Shown here one piece after another: positions 1-8,937 of a DNA stretch of 15,475 bases. The notes under the pieces are model-generated. The model made no database searches. It was not told the origin of the DNA and saw only the letters and a list, made by a program, of their open reading frames with translations. Position 1 is the first letter of the stretch. Every line of letters starts with the position of its first letter. The translations under genes were made by a program, and so were the position numbers. Source of the DNA: CAIWXH01 sp964555675 (GTDB lineage: Bacteria > Chloroflexota > Chloroflexia > Chloroflexales > Chloroflexaceae); contig CAZKTU010000153.1 in the NCBI GenBank assembly GCA_964555675.1, positions 1 through 15,475 on the forward strand, written 5' to 3'.

Positions 1-5
1 TTGTC

Positions 6-2498
6 TTAGCGCATGAGCGCAGGCAGGTACACCGTGCGGACACTCAGGTCGGGGGCGACCGTCACCCGCAACGAGCGCTCGGGCGAGCTGTTGCCCGCGC
101 GGTCGACGGCGACGTAGCGCACGACGTGAGCCCCCGGCTCGAGGGCGCCGAGGTCGGCGCCGGCCCCCTCATATTCGCGCCAGACGCCGTCGTTCGTGGC
201 GACCCTGATGCGGGCGACACCCTGGCCGCCCAGGTCGTCGGCGACCAGGTTCAGGCTATCGATGCGCCTGAAGGTCGCGCCCAATCGCTCGGTCGAGCCC
301 GCGATCAGCCCGTCGGCCACGGGGCCGAACTGCTCCTGCCCCGGCCCACGCACGCTGTAGCTGGCCGAGGCCGCCCCGCTGCGCTCGAACATTTTGTAGG
401 CGAGGATGTGGCGGCCCGCCGCGAGCTCGACCGTGCCCGTGACCGGGGTCAGCGCATCGTGCAGGCCGGGGTGGCTGGCCACGAGCTGGCCGTTGACCCA
501 CAGCCACGCGCCGTCGTCGCTGGCGATCTGGAAGGTGTAGGTCCCCGTGATGGGGGCGGTGAATGACCTGGTCTGCTCGACCAGAAAGCGATCAACCAGA
601 TCGGGAGCCGAGGCCAGGGGCCCGCCCTCGCCCCAGTCGCGGGCCTCGCCCGTCCAGGCGAAGCTGCCGACGTAGGCGCCGCGCGCGACCGCAGTGGCAT
701 CCCCGGTGCGAGCCAGCAGATTGTCGGGCACCTCGCCCAGCCTATAGACGTGGGCCAGTGGCCGCAGGGCCTCGTCGTAGGCGGCCGGCGCGGGGGGCTG
801 GAGCTCGTTGGTCACCGTGATCGTCGTGCCGGCCACGCCGCGGGCCATATAGTCGACATACTCGTTGATCGCCCCGGCCTGCAGGGCGAGGGCCCCAGGG
901 GTGCGCAGCAACAGGTAGCCCACGACATCGCGGGTCTCGCCCGGCGCAAGAGCGCCATTGATGCCCCAGCGCCACGGGTAGCCGCCCGCGTCGCCCGCGC
1001 AGGCCGGCAGGCGGGCCGGATCAGCCGGGCCGAGGAGCACTCGGAAGCGACCGGCCTCCTTCGGAAAGGCCGGCGTAGCCTGGCCGGGGGCGCCCAGGAA
1101 GCACTCGCCCTCGTCATAGACGTAGCTGTCGGCGAGGTCGAAGCTGGCCTGCACATCGGGGCGCCGAGCCGCCTCGGGGGCCTGGCCCTCGATCGCCACG
1201 CCGCCGCTATTCTTGACCGTGAAGGTGACCTTCAGCAGCTGGCCCGCCGCCACCTGCTGCCGGTCGTAGCGCACCCCCAGCACCTCGAGCTTCGCCGCCA
1301 GAGGGTCCACGGGCGGGCCGCCAGTGCCGCCGCTCAGACGATCCTGCACACGCTGGCGCACCTCGGGCAGCCGGCTGAGGGCCTGGTCGCCGGGGCAGCT
1401 GGTGTGGCCGGGGGTCACCTGGCGGTGGCCCGAGATATTCTCGACGATCCCGCCCGGGTTGTAGGGGTTGCAGTAGCTGCTGCGCGAGCAGCCATAGTAG
1501 AACGAGCGCCCGAGAGGGTCGATGCCCTTCTGCCCGGCCTTCCAGGCCAGCAGCTCGACCAGGCTGTCAACGGCGGCGGGCCGGGGATCGACCGTGGCGT
1601 AAGTGCCGATCAGCACCACGCCCATCGAGCCGTAGTTGGCGGTATCGTGAAAGGCCACGGCGTCGTCGCCGCCGGCGCGGCCCTCGTAGACCACCCCGTT
1701 CGGGTCGACCAGATAGTTATAGCCGATGTCGCCCCAGCCACGGGTGAAGGTGTGGAACGACCAGATCGCCCTGACCCTGTCCGACCAGCTCTGCTGCGTG
1801 CCGCTCAGGCTGTTAGAGTCGGCGGTGTGGTGGACGACCATGTGCTTGACCGGGTAGTAGACCGGGCTGACCCTGCTGCCCTGGCCGTCGGGGCTGCCCC
1901 AGGCGCTCCGGCTGACCACGGGCGGCCGCCCTACGGCGGCGGGCCCAAGCCGGGCGCTCTCGGCCGTCGGCTCGGCGGGGCCGAAACGGGCGTCGACGGT
2001 ATTGACCTCGACGCGGCGCAACTCTGGCATCCGCCCGTCGGGCGCGGCGCTGAGCAGGGCGCGCACCTGCCAGAAACGCACACCCTCGCCCGCGTAGATA
2101 TCCTGGCTCCAGTAGACCTGCTCGCCGTCTGCGGGGATCCACAGGTCGGGGTTCTCGAGCACCGGAGACCAGTCGCTCCAGGCCTCTCCGTCGGGGCTGA
2201 CGCGCAGCTCGAGGCCCAAGGTATCTGAGACGGGCTCGACGGCCTCCCAGCGCAGCAGAGCGTGGGTGAAGGGCCGGGCGGCCTCGGTGACGGGCGAGAG
2301 GTAGCCGGGACCCGTGGCGGCGAGGATGCCTGCATCGGCGGGCGCTACGCTACCCGCCGTTACAAGCACGGCCTGGTCAGGCCTGCCTGTATTCGGGTCG
2401 GCGAGTGCGACAGCGTCGGCCCTACTCGTCGCCATAGCCAGCAGCAGCAGAGCGCCGGCGGCGAGCGGGGCGAGCAGACGACGGGGGGAAAGTGACAC
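6..2498 (-). CDS. Secreted N-acetylmuramoyl-L-alanine amidase (PGRP/amidase_2 type) with PA14 domain
   Basis: An 830-residue secreted protein predicted to cleave the amide bond between muramic acid and L-alanine in peptidoglycan, or to bind it. Residues 1-28 form a signal peptide (basic MSLSPRR start, Leu/Ala core, a likely cleavage near ATSRADA). Residues about 70-170 look like a beta-rich domain. The zinc amidase domain spans about 195-390: VVHHTA (His223/His224), DIGYNYL (Tyr260), GHRQV (His358) and TSCPG (Cys368) supply the ligand and catalytic positions expected of the family. A CARDB-like beta domain may fill 400-565. A PA14-type module (FQIASDDGAWLWVNG, about 655-669) covers about 575-717, followed by an Ig-like domain (VAVDRAGNSS) near 745-815. 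The protein ends in VYLPALMR, a tail I associate with secreted Chloroflexota proteins. The GTG start is chosen because GGAGGT lies 4 bases upstream and the signal peptide begins there. It is read away from its neighbour and appears monocistronic. Amidase call firm; accessory domains less so. Confidence 0.9.
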   Translation of the reverse strand: MSLSPRRLLAPLAAGALLLLAMATSRADAVALADPNTGRPDQAVLVTAGSVAPADAGILAATGPGYLSPVTEAARPFTHALLRWEAVEPVSDTLGLELRVSPDGEAWSDWSPVLENPDLWIPADGEQVYWSQDIYAGEGVRFWQVRALLSAAPDGRMPELRRVEVNTVDARFGPAEPTAESARLGPAAVGRPPVVSRSAWGSPDGQGSRVSPVYYPVKHMVVHHTADSNSLSGTQQSWSDRVRAIWSFHTFTRGWGDIGYNYLVDPNGVVYEGRAGGDDAVAFHDTANYGSMGVVLIGTYATVDPRPAAVDSLVELLAWKAGQKGIDPLGRSFYYGCSRSSYCNPYNPGGIVENISGHRQVTPGHTSCPGDQALSRLPEVRQRVQDRLSGGTGGPPVDPLAAKLEVLGVRYDRQQVAAGQLLKVTFTVKNSGGVAIEGQAPEAARRPDVQASFDLADSYVYDEGECFLGAPGQATPAFPKEAGRFRVLLGPADPARLPACAGDAGGYPWRWGINGALAPGETRDVVGYLLLRTPGALALQAGAINEYVDYMARGVAGTTITVTNELQPPAPAAYDEALRPLAHVYRLGEVPDNLLARTGDATAVARGAYVGSFAWTGEARDWGEGGPLASAPDLVDRFLVEQTRSFTAPITGTYTFQIASDDGAWLWVNGQLVASHPGLHDALTPVTGTVELAAGRHILAYKMFERSGAASASYSVRGPGQEQFGPVADGLIAGSTERLGATFRRIDSLNLVADDLGGQGVARIRVATNDGVWREYEGAGADLGALEPGAHVVRYVAVDRAGNSSPERSLRVTVAPDLSVRTVYLPALMR

Positions 2499-2540
2499 GG
2501 GGACCTCCGTGGGCGCAGGTGATCAACCTTGTCCATCATA
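2499..2540 (-). promoter_or_regulatory. Amidase ribosome binding site and -10 box
   Basis: Reading the minus strand, GGAGGT (plus 2503-2508) sits 4 bases before the GTG start and fixes it. TATGAT (plus 2535-2540) is a plausible -10 box about 37 bases upstream of the start; no convincing -35 was found. The ribosome binding site is solid, the promoter tentative. Confidence 0.5.
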
Positions 2541-2757
2541 ACGACGACGGCCTGTAGTTTGCGCCCGGGCGCATGACCAGAGGATTACTCAAGGCTGATA
2601 GTCCCGTGATAGACGCAGGGCCCGCTCCGTTGAGATATCTTTACGACGCACAGACAGCTGAGCCGTTATACTGCACATTCAATAAGCGCGACTCTTCAGT
2701 CCTATCCCACGTCGGACCACGCGTATCCTCCCTTTCAGCGATGAGGGCAGAGGCACG
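2541..2757 (+). promoter_or_regulatory. Intergenic region upstream of the response regulator, with a candidate -10 box
   Basis: Non-coding stretch between divergently read genes, visibly richer in A/T than the coding DNA. TATACT at 2667-2672 is the best -10 candidate for the response regulator and would give a leader of roughly 80 bases; its -35 is poor (TTACGA is too far away). AGAGG at 2749-2753 lies 4 bases before the ATG at 2758 and acts as the ribosome binding site. A 62-codon frame crosses this stretch but shows no sign of being a gene. Confidence 0.4.
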
Positions 2758-3993
2758 ATGACCAGCATTCTAATCGTCGAAGATGAGCTTCTGGTCGCTA
2801 TGGACACCCAGGCGCTGCTCAAGAGCCACGGCTACAGCGTCCCCGCCATGGCGGCCAGCGGTGGCGAGGCGGTCAGCCAGGCCCTCAGCCTGCGCCCGGA
2901 CCTGGTGCTGATGGATATCCGCCTGCGCGGCGAAATGGACGGGATTACAGCCGCGGCCCAGATCCTCACGCACCACAGTGTGCCGGTGATCTACCTGACG
3001 GCATTCGCCGACGACGCCACCCTGCTGCGAGCGCGCACGACTGCCCCGTACGGCTACCTGGTCAAGCCGTTCGACGAATCGACCCTGATCGCCTCGATCG
3101 CCATGGCCGTCGAGCGCCACAGTCGCGACAGCCGGGCCACTGCGCGGGCCGAGCTGCTCAGCGCCGTCCTCGACGGCTCGGGCGACGCCGTGATCGCCGT
3201 CGACGGCAACGGGATGGTGACCTACCTGAACCCCCACGCCACAGCCCTGCTCCAGGAGGAACCCCCGACGGCCCTCGGGCGGCCCGTGGCGGCCCTGGTG
3301 CCCCTGCGTGACCCGAATACCGGCAGCCTGGTGCCGCCGCCGGCCCTCGAGGCGCTGCTCGGGTCGACGGTCTCGCCGCGGCCGCGCCTGCTCGACCTAT
3401 GCCTGCCCGGCAAGCCGGCCCGGCCCGTGCTGGTAGGCACCGCCCCCGCCGCCGGCCCCACAGGTGTGACGGGCGCGGTGATGATCCTGTGGGAGAAGCC
3501 GCAGCCTGGGCCGCGGCCAGGGGCGTCTCAGCCCAGGCCCCAGGTCGAGGCCCGCGAGGTCGCAGGCCACGCGCCCACCCACAGCCGCGAGCCGCGCGGC
3601 GCCGCCCAGGGTGAGCGCCTCAGTCCGGCCTGCGCCAGCCTGATCGCCCCCGGGCGGGTCGACCGGGCCCTCAAGCTGCACCTGCTGATGGTGCTCTTCC
3701 AGCACGGACAGCTGCGCCACGACGCCCTCAGCCTGAGCGACTGGCTGAAGGAGCCGCCGTGGGAGGTGCAGGTCGCCCTGAGCGAGCTGGCCGAGGCGGG
3801 CCTGCTCTACCGCGGCGCCGAGCACCCCCACCCCACTTACCATCTGGCGGGTGGCGCCGAAACCGACAGCATGAGCAGCCTCTTCCGGGCCTTCGACGAT
3901 CCCGAGCTGCGCCAGCTCCTGATCGCCCGGGTGCGCGCGGCCGAGCAGGAGCGCGTGCTGCGCCAGCCCGCGTCGTGGGAGATCATGGAGTAG
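2758..3993 (+). CDS. Response regulator: receiver, PAS, probable winged-helix C-terminus
   Basis: A 411-residue cytoplasmic two-component response regulator. The receiver domain (1-122) has the full set of residues: Glu8/Asp9 acidic pocket, phosphoacceptor Asp53 in LVLMDIRL, Thr81 in YLTAFAD and Lys103 in YLVKPF. Residues about 130-246 form a PAS domain (LDGSGDAVIAVDGNGMVTYLN). A Pro/Arg/Ala-rich linker (about 247-298) follows. Residues about 300-366 (LHLLMVLFQHGQ, SDWLKEPPWEVQVALSELAEAGLL) look like a winged helix-turn-helix, so DNA binding is the likely output, but no named family was recognised. The C-terminus is acidic and helical. The start is set by the standard receiver opening TSILIVEDE directly after the ATG and a weak AGAGG. 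The convergent kinase that ends 50 bases away is a plausible partner. Receiver and PAS are sure; the output domain is inferred from pattern only. Confidence 0.88.
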   Translation: MTSILIVEDELLVAMDTQALLKSHGYSVPAMAASGGEAVSQALSLRPDLVLMDIRLRGEMDGITAAAQILTHHSVPVIYLTAFADDATLLRARTTAPYGYLVKPFDESTLIASIAMAVERHSRDSRATARAELLSAVLDGSGDAVIAVDGNGMVTYLNPHATALLQEEPPTALGRPVAALVPLRDPNTGSLVPPPALEALLGSTVSPRPRLLDLCLPGKPARPVLVGTAPAAGPTGVTGAVMILWEKPQPGPRPGASQPRPQVEAREVAGHAPTHSREPRGAAQGERLSPACASLIAPGRVDRALKLHLLMVLFQHGQLRHDALSLSDWLKEPPWEVQVALSELAEAGLLYRGAEHPHPTYHLAGGAETDSMSSLFRAFDDPELRQLLIARVRAAEQERVLRQPASWEIME

Positions 3994-4034
3994 CCGCCTC
4001 AGGGCGGCCTATTGCAGAAACAGCCGAGCTGTTT
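3993..4034. terminator. Two hairpins between convergent response regulator and kinase genes
   Basis: First hairpin: GCCGCC (3993-3998), loop TCAG, GGCGGC (4003-4008), overlapping the last base of the regulator stop codon and followed by a short CTATT. Second hairpin: AAACAGC (4018-4024), loop CGA, GCTGTTT (4028-4034), with an A-tract on one side and a T-tract on the other, so it could work from either strand. Together they fill the 50-base gap and are likely a bidirectional terminator; the T-tracts are short, so efficiency is uncertain. Confidence 0.55.
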
Positions 4035-4043
4035 GGAATTGCA

Positions 4044-5099
4044 CTATGGCTCATCGGCCGCGCTGGCGGGCACAATCAGGGTCACGTCGGTGCCGGGGCA
4101 GCGGCGCCACGAGAGGGTGCCGCCGAGCTGGGCGGCCAGGGCGCTGACGATCTGCAGGCCCATCGAGGGGCTGTGGGCTGGGTCGAGCCCGGGGGGCAGG
4201 CCGACGCCGTCGTCGCTCACCACGAGGAGCAGCGCGGCGCTACGGCTGCGCGAGGCGCTGACCGTGATCGAGCCGGGCCGCCCCGCCGGAAAGGCGTGCT
4301 TCAGGCAGTTGGCGATCAGCTCGTTGAGGATGAGGCCGAGGGCCAGAGCCTGGTCGACGTCGACCCCGGGAACATCGACCTCGGTCCGCACCGTCACATG
4401 GCCCGCCATCACCCAGTAGGCCCGCAGCAGGTCGGACACCAGCGTGCGCACATAGGCGGCCAGGTCGATCCGGGCCAGGTCGGGGGCCTGGTAGAGCCGC
4501 TCGTGGACGAGGGCCATAGCCCTGACGCGGCGCTGGCTCTCGAGGAAGAGCTCGCGCACCTGAGCGTCGGCGATCTGCTCGCTCTGGAGGCGCAGCATCG
4601 AGGCGATCACTTGCAGGTTGTTCTTGACCCGGTGATGGATCTCCTTGAGCAAGACCTCTTTCTCGGCCAGAGAGGCGCGCAGGCGCGCGCCGGCCTCGCG
4701 CTCGACCGTGATGTCGCGGATAATGCTCTGGTGGAGGTTGGGGCCCAGGCGCACCGCCGTGTACTGGGCGACGCGCAGAGCGCCGTCTGGCCCGCGGAAC
4801 GGAAACTCGCCCGCATCGCGGCCGACTTCGAGGTAGCGGCGCCGGCGCTCGGCGCTGGTGGGGCCGGCGTCGAGCTGCAGCGCATCGCCGCTCAGGCCGA
4901 TCAGCCGGGCGCGCGGGACGCCGAAGAGGGCGGCGGCCGCCTCATTGGCGTCGAGGTAGACGCCCTCGTCGTCGTGGAGCACAATCGCGTCGAGGCTGGC
5001 CTCGAAGAGCCGTCGATAGCGCTCCTCGTCGGCCTCGCGGGCGAGCCTGCCCCTGCGACGGCGGAGCGGCGGCTGGCGAGTGGCAAAGTGACGGCCCAT
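4044..5099 (-). CDS. Soluble PAS sensor histidine kinase, HisKA_2 type
   Basis: A 351-residue cytoplasmic histidine kinase without membrane segments. A basic N-terminus (1-22) precedes a PAS domain at about 26-137 (RYRRLFEASLDAIVLHDDEG, ending IIRDITVERE). The dimerisation/phosphotransfer part is of the HisKA_2 type, with EIHHRVKNNLQVIASMLRLQS at about 153-173, phosphorylated on one of the His155/His156 pair. The ATPase domain has the N-box LNELIANCLKHAF (Asn259, Asn264), the G1 box SDDGVGLP (Asp297) and a short G2 box SMGLQIV (312-318), as usual for this class. The start is placed at the ATG giving MGRHFATRQ: upstream extension runs antisense into trpG and lacks homology. No clear Shine-Dalgarno is present. 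The gene converges on the REC-PAS regulator, a likely substrate, and is divergent from trpG. Confidence 0.88.
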   Translation of the reverse strand: MGRHFATRQPPLRRRRGRLAREADEERYRRLFEASLDAIVLHDDEGVYLDANEAAAALFGVPRARLIGLSGDALQLDAGPTSAERRRRYLEVGRDAGEFPFRGPDGALRVAQYTAVRLGPNLHQSIIRDITVEREAGARLRASLAEKEVLLKEIHHRVKNNLQVIASMLRLQSEQIADAQVRELFLESQRRVRAMALVHERLYQAPDLARIDLAAYVRTLVSDLLRAYWVMAGHVTVRTEVDVPGVDVDQALALGLILNELIANCLKHAFPAGRPGSITVSASRSRSAALLLVVSDDGVGLPPGLDPAHSPSMGLQIVSALAAQLGGTLSWRRCPGTDVTLIVPASAADEP

Positions 5100-5105
5100 A
5101 GGCGC

Positions 5106-5114
5106 AGTATGGCA
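5106..5114 (-). promoter_or_regulatory. Candidate extended -10 for the soluble kinase, implying a leaderless transcript
   Basis: On the minus strand TGCCATACT (an extended -10, TGN then CATACT) ends six bases before the kinase ATG at 5099. Normal start-site spacing would begin the transcript at or next to the ATG, matching the absence of a Shine-Dalgarno. No -35 was found. Tentative. Confidence 0.3.
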
Positions 5115-5181
5115 CGCCGGGGGCGCGACGCCGTAGCATGATCGCCGCGCCGCGTGGACGTCTCGCCACTGGGTCGCGGGC

Positions 5182-5210
5182 TTGCACGGGCGTGCCGCGC
5201 CGTCTATACT
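5182..5210 (+). promoter_or_regulatory. Sigma70-like promoter of trpG, overlapped by a short palindrome
   Basis: TTGCAC (5182-5187), a 17-base spacer and TATACT (5205-5210) form a good promoter, with transcription expected near 5217. AAGGAG (5228-5233) lies 7 bases before the ATG at 5241. A short perfect inverted repeat, GCACG-GG-CGTGC (5184-5195), overlaps the -35 box and spacer and could be an operator. Confidence 0.65.
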
Positions 5211-5240
5211 GGTGACGCGAGCGAACCAAGGAGTGTGGCA

Positions 5241-5807
5241 ATGCGCGTACTGCTGATCGATAACTACGACTCGTTCACCTACAACCTCTACCAGTACCTC
5301 AGCGAGCTGGGGGCGAGCGTAGAGGTACGGCGGAACAATAGGCTTACGGTGGCCGAGGCCGCGGCCCTGCGCCCCGATCGCATCGTGGTGAGCCCCGGGC
5401 CGTGTACACCCGCCGAGGCAGGGATCAGCATCGGCATCATCCAGGAGCTCGGGCCCCACGTGCCGACCCTGGGGGTCTGCCTCGGGCACCAGGCCATGGG
5501 GGCGGCTTTCGGCGGGGCCGTCGTGCGCGCACCCCACGTGATGCACGGCAAGCTCTCGGCCATCCACCACGAGGGCAAAGGCATCTTCGCCGGGCTGCCG
5601 CAACCCTTCAAGGCCACCCGCTACCACTCGCTGATCGTGCGTCGCTCAGACGTGCCCGAGGAGCTCGAGGTGACTGCCTGGAGCGAGGACGACCTGATCA
5701 TGGGCATGCGCCACCGGCGCTACCCGATCGAGGGAGTGCAGTTTCATCCCGAGTCGATCATGACCGAGTGCGGGAAGGACTTGCTGCGCAACTTTCTCGC
5801 CGCCTGA
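5241..5807 (+). CDS. trpG: Glutamine amidotransferase, anthranilate/aminodeoxychorismate synthase component II
   Basis: A 188-residue class I glutamine amidotransferase, full length for the family. It releases ammonia from glutamine for the chorismate-using partner TrpE (tryptophan) or PabB (folate). Seen: the opening VLLIDNYDSFTYNL, the oxyanion-hole region VVSPGPCTP (49-57), the nucleophile loop LGVCLGHQAMG with Cys80, and the His-Glu pair in FHPES (His169, Glu171). YHSLIV (128-133) is also typical. The start is the ATG after AAGGAG; a longer frame beginning at 5154 would include the promoter. No trpE or pabB is in the window, so TrpG and PabA cannot be told apart, and in many bacteria one subunit serves both enzymes. 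The gene is alone between two kinase genes on the other strand and ends 7 bases from the next one. Confidence 0.92.
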   Translation: MRVLLIDNYDSFTYNLYQYLSELGASVEVRRNNRLTVAEAAALRPDRIVVSPGPCTPAEAGISIGIIQELGPHVPTLGVCLGHQAMGAAFGGAVVRAPHVMHGKLSAIHHEGKGIFAGLPQPFKATRYHSLIVRRSDVPEELEVTAWSEDDLIMGMRHRRYPIEGVQFHPESIMTECGKDLLRNFLAA

Positions 5808-5814
5808 GCCCCGC

Positions 5815-7671
<1,857 letters not shown>

Positions 7672-7673
7672 AA

Positions 7674-7784
7674 CATCCTTACTTGAGCATCGCCATACGC
7701 CCGCGCGGCCCCAAGATGACAATTCCGCAAAGCTTGACATCGGCGGCGCGCCCCACGTACGATGCTCTGGCAGCAAGGATGCTC
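7674..7784. repeat. Inverted pair of CGATGCTC-AAGGATG motifs in the divergent kinase/HPPD region
   Basis: On the minus strand CGATGCTC (7692-7685), four bases, then AAGGATG (7680-7674). On the plus strand CGATGCTC (7760-7767), seven bases, then AAGGATG (7775-7781). GATGCTC also recurs at 7778-7784, so this heptamer occurs three times. The minus copy overlaps the kinase ribosome binding site; the plus copy overlaps the -10 box and start of the HPPD transcript. This may be a shared control site or chance similarity. Confidence 0.4.
7734..7763 (+). promoter_or_regulatory. Sigma70-like promoter of the HPPD gene
   Basis: A perfect TTGACA (7734-7739), an 18-base spacer and TACGAT (7758-7763), giving transcription from about 7770 and a leader of roughly 55 bases. 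GGAGG (7813-7817) lies 7 bases before the ATG at 7825. An upstream in-frame ATG at 7762 falls inside the -10 box and so cannot be the start of this transcript. Confidence 0.7.
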
Positions 7785-7824
7785 GAGCGGCGCGGCAGAA
7801 CGCGCCACAGCTGGAGGAAAGACA

Positions 7825-8922
7825 ATGACGTCTCCTGACCCTCTGGACCTGTACGGGATCGACCACATCGAGTTCTATGTCAGCAACGCGCGCCAGGCGG
7901 CCCACTTCTACCGCACGACCCTCGGGCTGACGCCTGTGGCCTACGCCGGTCTTGAGACTGGCCAGCGCGACCGAGTCAGCTACGTGCTGCAGCGCCGCAA
8001 CGTGCGCTTCGTCCTCACCGCCCCCCTCAACCCGGACCACCCGATCGGGGCCCATGTCGCCCGCCACGGCGACGGGGTCAAGGATATCGCCCTGCGCGTG
8101 CGCGACGCCGCGGCGGCCTACGCGGCGGCCCTGCGCAACGGCGCCACGGGGGTGCTCGCGCCCACGGCCAGCGCCGACGAGCACGGCCGAGTGGTGAAGG
8201 CCAGCATCGCCACCTACGGCGAGACGATCCACAGCTTCATCGAGCGCGAGGGCTACGAAGGCCCCTTCATGCCGGGCTACCAGGCCCTCGCCGAGCGGCC
8301 GCCCGCGCCCGAGACGGGCATCGCCGCGATCGACCATATTGTCGGCAACGTCGAGCTCGGCGCGATGGAGCAGTGGGTGGGCTACTACCGCGATGTGCTC
8401 GGCTTCAAGCAGCTGATCCACTTCGACGACCAGGATATCTCGACCGAGTACTCGGCCCTGATGTCGAAGGTGATGCAGAACGGCACCGGCAAGATCAAGT
8501 TCCCGATCAACGAGCCGGCCGATGGCCTCAGGAAAAGCCAGATCGAGGAGTACCTCGAGTACTACGGCGGGCCCGGGGTGCAGCATATCGCCCTGGCTAC
8601 CGGCGACATCTGCGCCACGGTCGACGCCCTGCGGGCCGCGGGCATCCCCTTCATCAAGGTCCCGCCCGCCTACTATGATGACCTCGAGGAGCGCGTCGGC
8701 AGGATCGACGAGAGCCGCCAGGCCCTCCAGGAGCGCGGCATCCTGGTCGACCGCGACGAGGAGGGCTACCTGCTACAGATCTTCAGCCAGCCCATGCAGG
8801 ACCGGCCCACGCTCTTCATCGAGATCATCCAGCGCAAGGGCAGCCGCGGCTTCGGCAAGGGCAACTTCAAGGCCCTCTTCGAGGCGATCGAGCGCGAGCA
8901 GGCCCTGAGGGGCAATCTCTAG
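7825..8922 (+). CDS. hppD: 4-hydroxyphenylpyruvate dioxygenase
   Basis: A 365-residue Fe(II) dioxygenase converting 4-hydroxyphenylpyruvate to homogentisate, the second step of tyrosine degradation and the source of the quinone head group in tocopherol-type pathways. The length is normal for the bacterial enzyme. Two vicinal-oxygen-chelate halves are visible: the N-terminal half starts at YGIDHIEFYV (10-19), the C-terminal half at AAIDHIVGNV (167-176). All three iron ligands are present: His171 (AIDHIV), His254 (GVQHIA) and Glu333 (LFIEIIQR). The C-terminal helix GFGKGNFKALFEAIEREQ, which closes over the active site in this family, is intact. The start has a strong GGAGG and its own promoter. 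The next gene on the same strand encodes a fumarylacetoacetate-hydrolase-like protein, suggesting tyrosine catabolism, but no homogentisate dioxygenase or tyrosine aminotransferase is in the window. Confidence 0.95.
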   Translation: MTSPDPLDLYGIDHIEFYVSNARQAAHFYRTTLGLTPVAYAGLETGQRDRVSYVLQRRNVRFVLTAPLNPDHPIGAHVARHGDGVKDIALRVRDAAAAYAAALRNGATGVLAPTASADEHGRVVKASIATYGETIHSFIEREGYEGPFMPGYQALAERPPAPETGIAAIDHIVGNVELGAMEQWVGYYRDVLGFKQLIHFDDQDISTEYSALMSKVMQNGTGKIKFPINEPADGLRKSQIEEYLEYYGGPGVQHIALATGDICATVDALRAAGIPFIKVPPAYYDDLEERVGRIDESRQALQERGILVDRDEEGYLLQIFSQPMQDRPTLFIEIIQRKGSRGFGKGNFKALFEAIEREQALRGNL

Positions 8923-8937
8923 GGGTACGGGGCGGGC

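Noticed and set aside
750..2228. 492-codon open frame on the plus strand opposite the amidase gene
   Set aside because: Same cause: antisense to a clear zinc amidase with all motifs; no recognisable motif, no ribosome binding site.
2509..2519. GTGGGCGCAGG upstream of the amidase matches 11 bases of the palindrome arm at 8947-8957
   Set aside because: Could hint at a dispersed repeat, but the inverted partner is absent and an 11-base GC-rich match is not convincing in DNA of this composition.
2573..2761. 62-codon frame ending in an ATGA overlap with the response regulator
   Set aside because: The overlap looks like translational coupling, but there is no Shine-Dalgarno, no recognisable composition or motif, and the candidate -10 for the regulator lies inside it.
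5100..5627. N-terminal extension of the soluble kinase to 527 residues
   Set aside because: The extra 176 residues are antisense to trpG and its promoter and have no domain-like character; the PAS domain begins shortly after the ATG at 5099.
7672..8586. N-terminal extension of the 7TM kinase to 923 residues
   Set aside because: The extension is antisense to HPPD; the ATG at 7671 has AAGGA four bases upstream and leads directly into the first membrane segment.
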